64,000 nt of DNA, taken from Paracoccus sp. MA (GTDB taxonomy: Bacteria > Pseudomonadota > Alphaproteobacteria > Rhodobacterales > Rhodobacteraceae). Under the pieces are notes generated by a model. The model saw nothing but the letters and a program-made list of their open reading frames with translations, did not search any database and was not told the origin of the DNA. Position numbers and translations under genes: made by a program. The stretch is taken from the NCBI RefSeq assembly GCF_020990385.1, contig NZ_CP087597.1, positions 395,001 to 459,000 of the forward strand. The letters are read 5' to 3'. Shown here piece after piece: positions 58,998-64,000 of this stretch; positions within the stretch are counted from its first letter, which is position 1, and every line of letters begins with the position of its first letter.

Positions 58998-59863
58998 TGG
59001 CCCGGCTCCATCAGGCCCAGGTCCATCAGCTGTTGCGAATTCCAGCGGAAGGGATGCGAGTTCCGCCAGCGGAAGGTCTGGATATGCCCGCGCGAGCCGG
59101 GGTTCTTCGCCAGCGCCTTGGCCACCCGGAAGGACGCGATGGCCGCCGTCAGGTTGTTGTGCCAGGGGCAGGCATAGGTGTTGTATTCCTCGACGTTGAA
59201 GCGATGGTCGGGCAGCAGCCGCAGCCCGGGCTGGCTGCGGAACAGCGCGATCCGGTCGATGCGGCGGCGGTCGGGCGGCATGTGCTCCTCGAACCGCCAG
59301 CGCAGTCCGCCGTGGAAGTCCAGCTGCCGCTCCTTGTGCCGGCCCTCGCGGTCCGTGCGGCCGAGCGCGTAATAGCCGGTGCGGTCGAACATCGCCTCGT
59401 TCAGGCTGACCGCGTCGGGGAAACGCTCCAGGTCCGGGGCGTAGAGGTCGACGACATAGGTTAGCATGGCCCGCCGGCGCTCTTCGGCGTGAAAGGCCAG
59501 CATCTCGCCCACGGTGCGGCTTTCCGAAAACGGATAGAACAGGAATTCCGCATTATAGCCGTAGTAAAGCCAGGTATCGGCCGGCGCCGCCTCGATCAGC
59601 GCATTGACCGCCGCGACATGGGCACGTCCGCGCCGGGAATCGTGGCGCAGGTTGACGATCCTTTCGCCGCCGCCGTCGGGGATGGCATGGGCGGGCAGCG
59701 GTTCGGGCGACAGCGCCAGGATCAGCTTGAACCCGGCCTTGAGGTGATGCGCCAGCGTCTGCTGCAGGACCGCCTCGTCCTCGACCAGCAAAAGCGCGAT
59801 CGGCCCCTTGGCCAGCCGGTCGCGCGCGCTTCTGAGGAAATCGTCCAGGCCGGGAAAGCTCAT
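58988..59863 (-). CDS. hypothetical protein, possible glycosyltransferase-like (GT2/GT92-type)
   Basis: This 291-residue soluble protein has YYGYNAEFLFYPFSESRTVGEM and HAEERRRAMLTYVVDLYAPD, reminiscent of the acceptor/metal region of small family-2 or family-92-like glycosyltransferases. A C-terminal block (NTYACPWHNNLTAAIASFRVA) also fits. No classic DxD in a GT-A context is certain, so the assignment is tentative. It overlaps the Ala-rich gene by ATGA and dgt by ten bases, so all three are one operon. Confidence 0.55.
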   Translation of the reverse strand: MSFPGLDDFLRSARDRLAKGPIALLLVEDEAVLQQTLAHHLKAGFKLILALSPEPLPAHAIPDGGGERIVNLRHDSRRGRAHVAAVNALIEAAPADTWLYYGYNAEFLFYPFSESRTVGEMLAFHAEERRRAMLTYVVDLYAPDLERFPDAVSLNEAMFDRTGYYALGRTDREGRHKERQLDFHGGLRWRFEEHMPPDRRRIDRIALFRSQPGLRLLPDHRFNVEEYNTYACPWHNNLTAAIASFRVAKALAKNPGSRGHIQTFRWRNSHPFRWNSQQLMDLGLMEPGQWF

Positions 59864-60483
59864 GGCAAGGCGGCCCTGATCTGCTCAAGCACCTGTGCCA
59901 GCGCCGCCGGGTCCTCCTGGGCGGCGCGGTCCAGCAGGGCGGCCAGCGCCGCCTTGCGTTCGTCCGAGAGCGCCGATGCGTCGATGATGGCGCGCACACG
60001 GGCGGCGTCGAAGCCCTGCGGGGTCAGGGCGGCGTCGATCCCGGCCGCCTCGCCGGCGGCGCTGCCGGCCTCGCGCGTGGCCATGGCGGCCTCGCGGGCG
60101 GCGGTCCCGGCGGCGATGGCTGCGGCCTCGGCCTGTTCCGGCGTGGCGCTGGCGGTGGCCGCGGCATCCGCGGCGCGGTCGGCGGCGGCGATGGCCGCTT
60201 CGGCTGCGGCCTCGGCCTGCTCGGCGGCAGAGCCGGCCGGACCGACCGCCGCCTGCTCGGCCGCGGCCGAGGCCTCGGCCGCCGCATCGGTGGCGATGGC
60301 TGCCGCGTCGGCAGCGGCATCGGCAGCGGCATTGGCCTTGTCCTGCGCGGCGCTCTGCTCGGGCGCGGGCGGCGGCGCTTCGGGCGCGGTTGCGGTCGGC
60401 CGGGCTAGGTGGCCGCCGTTCCAGAGCCAAAGCCCGCCAAGCGCCAGGGCAAGAATCACGATCACGGCCAGGATTTTCTGCAT
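59860..60483 (-). CDS. alanine-rich membrane-anchored hypothetical protein
   Basis: This 207-residue protein has one N-terminal helix ([18 protein letters not shown]) and a Pro/Ala linker. About 100 residues of extreme alanine content follow, broken by regular Asp, Glu, Thr and Gln (for example [19 protein letters not shown]). A short folded-looking C-terminus ([27 protein letters not shown]) ends it. The periodicity suggests a long helix or coiled coil in the periplasm. No family is recognised. First gene of the operon that ends in dgt. Confidence 0.7.
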   Translation of the reverse strand: MQKILAVIVILALALGGLWLWNGGHLARPTATAPEAPPPAPEQSAAQDKANAAADAAADAAAIATDAAAEASAAAEQAAVGPAGSAAEQAEAAAEAAIAAADRAADAAATASATPEQAEAAAIAAGTAAREAAMATREAGSAAGEAAGIDAALTPQGFDAARVRAIIDASALSDERKAALAALLDRAAQEDPAALAQVLEQIRAALP

Positions 60484-60652
60484 CGGTTTCTCCGTCAGGG
60501 CTGCGGCGCCTCATGCCCTCTATGCCATGCCGTTGCAGGGGGGAAAAGCGTCCTGGCGGCGCCGGCGCGGGCCGGACGCGGGGGCGCGGGTCAACCGACG
60601 CGCGAAACTGGGGCGGGGGTCGGCAAACCTTGCTCCGCCCCATCGAATCCGG

Positions 60653-60681
60653 TTGAAAATGCGCCTGCGCAGGACTATTTA
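60653..60681 (+). promoter_or_regulatory. infC promoter
   Basis: TTGAAA (60653-60658), 17-nt spacer and TATTTA (60676-60681) form a strong sigma-70 promoter. The expected transcript starts about 30 nt before the proposed ATA start codon. Confidence 0.65.
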
Positions 60682-60717
60682 ACCGCGCGAAACCCCGGCA
60701 ATACAAGGAAGACAGCC

Positions 60718-61257
60718 ATAGCCCGCAGACCGCATAACGCTCCGCCCCCCCGTGACACCGGCCCCCGCGTCAACGAGCGCATCCGAGTCGCCGAAATCCG
60801 CCTGATCGGTCCCGAAGGCGAGAATATCGGTGTCGTGACACCCGCCCGCGGTCTGGAGCTTGCACAGGAAGCCGGGCTGGATCTTGTCGAGATCTCGCCG
60901 AATGCCACGCCCCCGGTCTGCAAGATCATGGACCTGGGCAAGTTCAAGTATGAACAGCAAAAGCGCGAGGCCGAGGCCCGCAAGAAGCAGAAGATCATCG
61001 AGATCAAGGAGATCAAGTTCCGTCCCGGGACCGATACCCATGATTACGACGTCAAGATGCGCTCGGTGATGAAGTTCCTGGCCGAGGGCGACAAGGTCAA
61101 GATCACCCTGCGCTTCCGGGGCCGCGAAATGGCGCACCAGCAATTGGGGCTCGAGCTTCTGAACCGCGTCGCCGCCGATATCGGCGAGGCGGGCAAGGTC
61201 GAATCGATGCCCAAGCTGGAAGGGCGCCAGATGATCATGATGATCTCGCCGAAATAA
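60718..61257 (+). CDS. infC: translation initiation factor IF-3, apparent ATA start
   Basis: This 179-residue IF3 prevents premature 30S-50S joining and checks start codons. It has the N-domain ([22 protein letters not shown]), the basic linker ([18 protein letters not shown]) and the C-domain ([33 protein letters not shown]). The conserved N-terminus ([11 protein letters not shown]) begins right after an in-frame ATA at 60718, preceded by AAGGAAG six bases upstream. No ATG, GTG or TTG fits without losing conserved sequence. A rare start codon is the known basis of infC autoregulation in enterobacteria (AUU). Confidence 0.93.
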   Translation: MARRPHNAPPPRDTGPRVNERIRVAEIRLIGPEGENIGVVTPARGLELAQEAGLDLVEISPNATPPVCKIMDLGKFKYEQQKREAEARKKQKIIEIKEIKFRPGTDTHDYDVKMRSVMKFLAEGDKVKITLRFRGREMAHQQLGLELLNRVAADIGEAGKVESMPKLEGRQMIMMISPK

Positions 61258-61269
61258 AGGGGCTCTGGG

Positions 61270-61731
61270 ATGGCTGCCGAGGTGACGATTCTGGTTCTGC
61301 GCGAACCGGGCGCCGACCCGGCGCTGCCCCTTCCCGAATACCAGACCCCGGGCGCGGCCGGTGCCGACCTGCGCGCCGATCTGGGCGGGGGCGAGCTGGT
61401 GCTCGATCCCGGCCAGATCCGACTGGTGCCGACCGGGCTGCGCGTGCAGATCCCCGAAGGCTACGAGATGCAGGTCCGCCCGCGCTCCAGCCTGGCGCTG
61501 AAGCACGGGGTGACCCTGCCCAACACCCCCGGCACCATCGACAGCGACTATCGCGGGCCGCTGGGGGTGATCATGATCAACCTCGGCCCGCTGCCCTATA
61601 CCGTCCACCATGGCGAGCGCATCGCCCAGGCCGTCGTCGTCCCGGTGACCCGCGCCGCCTGGGTCGCGGCCGAGGCGCTGGAGGAGACCGCGCGCGGCGA
61701 AGGCGGCTTCGGCTCGACCGGGCGGGCCTGA
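61270..61731 (+). CDS. dut: dUTP diphosphatase
   Basis: This 153-residue trimeric dUTPase converts dUTP to dUMP and PPi, keeping uracil out of DNA. All five motifs are present: [53 protein letters not shown] and [11 protein letters not shown]. It lies 12 nt after infC and 4 nt before the MoeB-like gene, and so is probably read from the infC promoter. Confidence 0.97.
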   Translation: MAAEVTILVLREPGADPALPLPEYQTPGAAGADLRADLGGGELVLDPGQIRLVPTGLRVQIPEGYEMQVRPRSSLALKHGVTLPNTPGTIDSDYRGPLGVIMINLGPLPYTVHHGERIAQAVVVPVTRAAWVAAEALEETARGEGGFGSTGRA

Positions 61732-61735
61732 GCCT

Positions 61736-62788
61736 GTGCTGATTCTTGCCCTCATGCTCGCCGTGCTGGTCGCGGCGCGCCTGCTCGGCTGGCCGGACTG
61801 GCGCGGCTGGGCCGGCGTGGCGGCGCTGTGGCTGGCGGCCATCGCGGCCCTGGTGCTGGCGCCCGGCAGCGCGGCCGCACGCCTGGTCGGCGGCGATGCC
61901 CGTCTCTGGGCGCTGAGCGGCGGCGTGGTGGCGCTGGTGCTGGGCTATCGCCTGCTGCTGCGGCAGCTGCATCGCCGCGCCGTCCCCCTGCCCGAATCCC
62001 CGCAACCGCCCCCGCAATCCGGCCCGCTGTCCGATCCTGAACTGGACCGCTATGCCCGCCATATCGTGCTGCGCGAGCTGGGCGGGCCGGGACAGGCGGC
62101 GCTGAAGCGCGCCCACGTGCTGGTCGTCGGCGCGGGTGGGCTGGGGGCGCCGGTCTGCCTGTATCTGGCGGCGGCCGGCGTCGGGCGGATCACCGTCGCC
62201 GACGACGACCGCGTCGGCCTGTCGAACCTGCAGCGGCAGGTGATCTTCCGCAGCGCCGACGACAGCCGTCCCAAGGCCGAGGCGGCGCGCGATGCGATGC
62301 TGGCGCTGAACCCGCATGTCGCGGTCGTGGCGCTGAACCGCCGCGTCACCGAAGCCGATGCCGCACTGGTCGCCGAGCACGACCTGGTGCTGGACGGCAC
62401 CGACACATTCGCCTCGCGGGTCGCGGTGAACGCGGCCTGCGTCGCGGCGGGCGTGCCGCTGGTGGCCGGCGCCATCGCGCAATGGGAGGGGCAGGTGACG
62501 GTCTGGGATCCCAGCAACGGCGCCCCCTGCATGACCTGCACCTTCCCCCAGGCGCCGGCGCCGGGCCTTGCGCCGGCCTGCGCCGAGGCGGGCGTCGTCG
62601 GGCCGCTGCCGGGCGTCGTCGGCAGCCTGATGGCGCTGGAGGCGATCAAGCTGATTGCAGGCAGCGGCGAGCCCCTGCGCGGCCGCATGCTGATCTTTGA
62701 CGGGCTCTATGGCGAGAATCGGCTGATGAAGATCGCGCGACGGGCCGATTGCCCGACCTGCGGCTCTGGACATTTCCGCGCAGGCTGA
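61736..62788 (+). CDS. membrane-anchored MoeB/ThiF/HesA-type adenylyltransferase
   Basis: This 350-residue protein starts with about 80 hydrophobic residues forming two or three helices (LILALMLAVLVAARLLG; WAGVAALWLAAIAALVLA; LWALSGGVVALVLGYRLLL). A Pro-rich linker leads to a complete E1-like domain with LDRYARHIVLRELGGPGQAAL, VLVVGAGGLGAPVCLYLA (ATP loop), SNLQRQVIF and DGTDTFASR. Zinc-type cysteine pairs are CMTC and CPTC. It should adenylate a ubiquitin-like sulfur carrier (MoaD or ThiS). No rhodanese domain. GTG start. Confidence 0.86.
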   Translation: MLILALMLAVLVAARLLGWPDWRGWAGVAALWLAAIAALVLAPGSAAARLVGGDARLWALSGGVVALVLGYRLLLRQLHRRAVPLPESPQPPPQSGPLSDPELDRYARHIVLRELGGPGQAALKRAHVLVVGAGGLGAPVCLYLAAAGVGRITVADDDRVGLSNLQRQVIFRSADDSRPKAEAARDAMLALNPHVAVVALNRRVTEADAALVAEHDLVLDGTDTFASRVAVNAACVAAGVPLVAGAIAQWEGQVTVWDPSNGAPCMTCTFPQAPAPGLAPACAEAGVVGPLPGVVGSLMALEAIKLIAGSGEPLRGRMLIFDGLYGENRLMKIARRADCPTCGSGHFRAG

Positions 62789-62821
62789 AACACTCGCGGC
62801 CAACCGGAAAAGGAGGCTCGC

Positions 62822-64000
62822 ATGAACCCCGAACTGACGCATTGGACCGGCCCCCTGGGCCTGCCGCGTTTCGACCTGATCCGCGACGAGGATTTCGACC
62901 CGGCCTTCGATGCCTGCCTGAAACTGGCCGAAGAGGCGGTCGAGGCCATCGCCGCCAATCCCGAGCCGCCCAGCTTCGGCAATACCGTCGCCGCGCTTGA
63001 AACCGCCGAGGAGCCGCTGAACCGGCTTTGCGCCGTCTTCTTCACCCTGACCGGGGTCGATTCCAACCCGGCGCGCGAGGATCTGCAGCGCCGGATCGCC
63101 CCGCGTCTGGCCGCGCATGGCAGCAAGGTCAGCATGGACCCGCGGCTGTTCGACCGGGTCGAGGCGGTGATGCAGGATGCCGACGAGCTGTCGCCCGAGG
63201 ACCGCCGCCTGACCGAGCTGACCCTGCGCGGGCTGCGCCGGGCCGGCGCGGGCCTGACCGGCGCGGCGCGCGAGCGCATGATGGCGATCCGCGAACGGCT
63301 GGCGGTGCTGTCCACCGAATTCGCCCAGAACGTGCTGACGGACGAGCGCGACTTCGTCATGGCCATGGCCGACGACCAGCTGGCCGGCCTGCCGGACTGG
63401 CTGGTCCGCGCCATGCGGGCGGCGGCGCGAGAACGCGGGATGCCGGGGCAGGTGGTGACGCTGAACCGCTCGCTGATCGTGCCCTTCCTGGAATATTCCG
63501 AGGAACGCGCCCTGCGCGAGGCTGCCTGGCGGGCCTGGACCGCGCGCGGTTCCGGCCAGGGCGCGGGCGGGGCCGCGACGGACAACCGCCCCATCGCCGC
63601 CGAGATCCTGCAATTGCGCCACGAGCGCGCCCGGCTTCTGGGCTATGCGGATTTCGCCAGCTACAAGCTGGAGCCCGAGATGGCGAAGACGGCCGAAAAC
63701 GTCGAGGCGCTGCTGACCGAGGTCTGGGCCGCCGCCAGGGCCCGGGTCGAGGCCGATGCCGCCCGGCTGACCGAGATGCTGCGCGAGGACGGGGTGAACG
63801 GCGCGCTGGAGCCCTGGGACTGGCGCTTCTACGCCGAGCGGCGGCGCAAGGCCGAGCACGATCTGGACGAGGCCGAGGTCAAGCCCTACCTGACGCTGGA
63901 GGCCATGCTCGGCGCGGTCTTCGACACGGCCCGGCGGCTGTTCGGCATCGAGATGCGCGAGTTCGAGGCGCCGCTCTGGTCGCCCGAGGCCCGGGCCTGG
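62822..64000 (+). CDS. M3 family oligopeptidase/dipeptidyl carboxypeptidase, truncated by window end
   Basis: An open frame of 393 codons runs off the window. It begins MNPELTHWTGPLGLPRFDLI after a fine AAAAGGAGG site. FGNTVAALETAEEPLNRLCAVFFTLTGVDSNP, RLTELTLRGLRRAGAGL and LRHERARLLGYADFASYKLEPEMAKT match the N-terminal half of M3 metallopeptidases (Dcp/OpdA, thimet-like). The HExGH zinc motif would lie beyond the end. It should degrade short peptides in the cytoplasm. Probably the last gene of the infC-dut-MoeB-like run (33 nt gap). Confidence 0.88.
   Translation, partial: MNPELTHWTGPLGLPRFDLIRDEDFDPAFDACLKLAEEAVEAIAANPEPPSFGNTVAALETAEEPLNRLCAVFFTLTGVDSNPAREDLQRRIAPRLAAHGSKVSMDPRLFDRVEAVMQDADELSPEDRRLTELTLRGLRRAGAGLTGAARERMMAIRERLAVLSTEFAQNVLTDERDFVMAMADDQLAGLPDWLVRAMRAAARERGMPGQVVTLNRSLIVPFLEYSEERALREAAWRAWTARGSGQGAGGAATDNRPIAAEILQLRHERARLLGYADFASYKLEPEMAKTAENVEALLTEVWAAARARVEADAARLTEMLREDGVNGALEPWDWRFYAERRRKAEHDLDEAEVKPYLTLEAMLGAVFDTARRLFGIEMREFEAPLWSPEARAW

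Overview
The window looks like chromosomal DNA of a high-GC alphaproteobacterium of the Rhodobacterales, most likely Paracoccus or a close relative. I infer this from protein family resemblance: an ethylmalonyl-CoA mutase, a MipZ-type division ATPase, PDH E1-beta with its own lipoyl domain, LpxI instead of LpxH, a Zn-free bL31, and the Entner-Doudoroff genes edd and zwf-pgl-pgi. Very tight gene packing with ATGA or TGATG overlaps also fits. No phage, transposase, CRISPR array or plasmid backbone was seen.

Layout. 0-4.7 kb: alpha/beta hydrolase, ethylmalonyl-CoA mutase (behind a palindromic operator-like site), an EamA permease and an AhpD-like protein. 4.8-9.8 kb: housekeeping block ffh-GNAT-chorismate mutase-rpsP-rimM-trmD-rplS-rpmE, with a structured leader before rpsP and a strong terminator after rpmE. 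9.9-15.8 kb: a small unknown gene pair, mipZ and an RND efflux pair. 15.8-21.4 kb (minus strand): pdhA-pdhB-pdhC, ftsB and an M20 peptidase. 21.4-26.5 kb: two membrane proteins, deoC, a tandem ALDH16-type aldehyde dehydrogenase and a PaiB-like protein. 26.6-34.7 kb: a hydroxypyruvate isomerase-like/DUF1285 pair divergent from a five-gene MoxR/DUF58/BatA-like/DUF4159/amidotransferase-like operon. 34.7-38.2 kb: fabZ-lpxA-lpxI-lpxB (lipid A). 38.1-41.6 kb: RidA-like, TauE/SafE permease, a 25-residue membrane peptide and an RTX protein. 41.6-42.4 kb: a relatively AT-rich gap with regulatory-looking sequence. 42.4-47.6 kb: tRNA-Thr, a small gene, murA, DUF2948, hisD, UPF0262, a low-molecular-weight phosphatase and a PAS protein. 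47.6-55.2 kb: edd divergent from rlmI and a PIN gene, then zwf-pgl-pgi. 55.2-64 kb: AlkB-like oxygenase, PQQ-type sugar dehydrogenase-like protein, a dgt operon, infC, dut, a membrane-anchored MoeB/ThiF-like protein and a truncated M3 peptidase.

The most notable non-coding signals are these. (1) A family of 22-nt intergenic units, G-R-GTATTTG-N3-AAC..GAAG-like, occurs singly or as inverted pairs at seven sites, nearly always just after stop codons. (2) The same 14-bp palindrome lies in the promoter spacer of edd and overlaps the promoter of zwf-pgl-pgi, which points to one regulator for both halves of the Entner-Doudoroff pathway. (3) infC appears to start at ATA, in keeping with IF3 autoregulation. 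(4) A TTAA-N7-TTAA CtrA-like box sits upstream of the RTX gene. Genus, regulators and element function are inferences. Promoters were called by eye.
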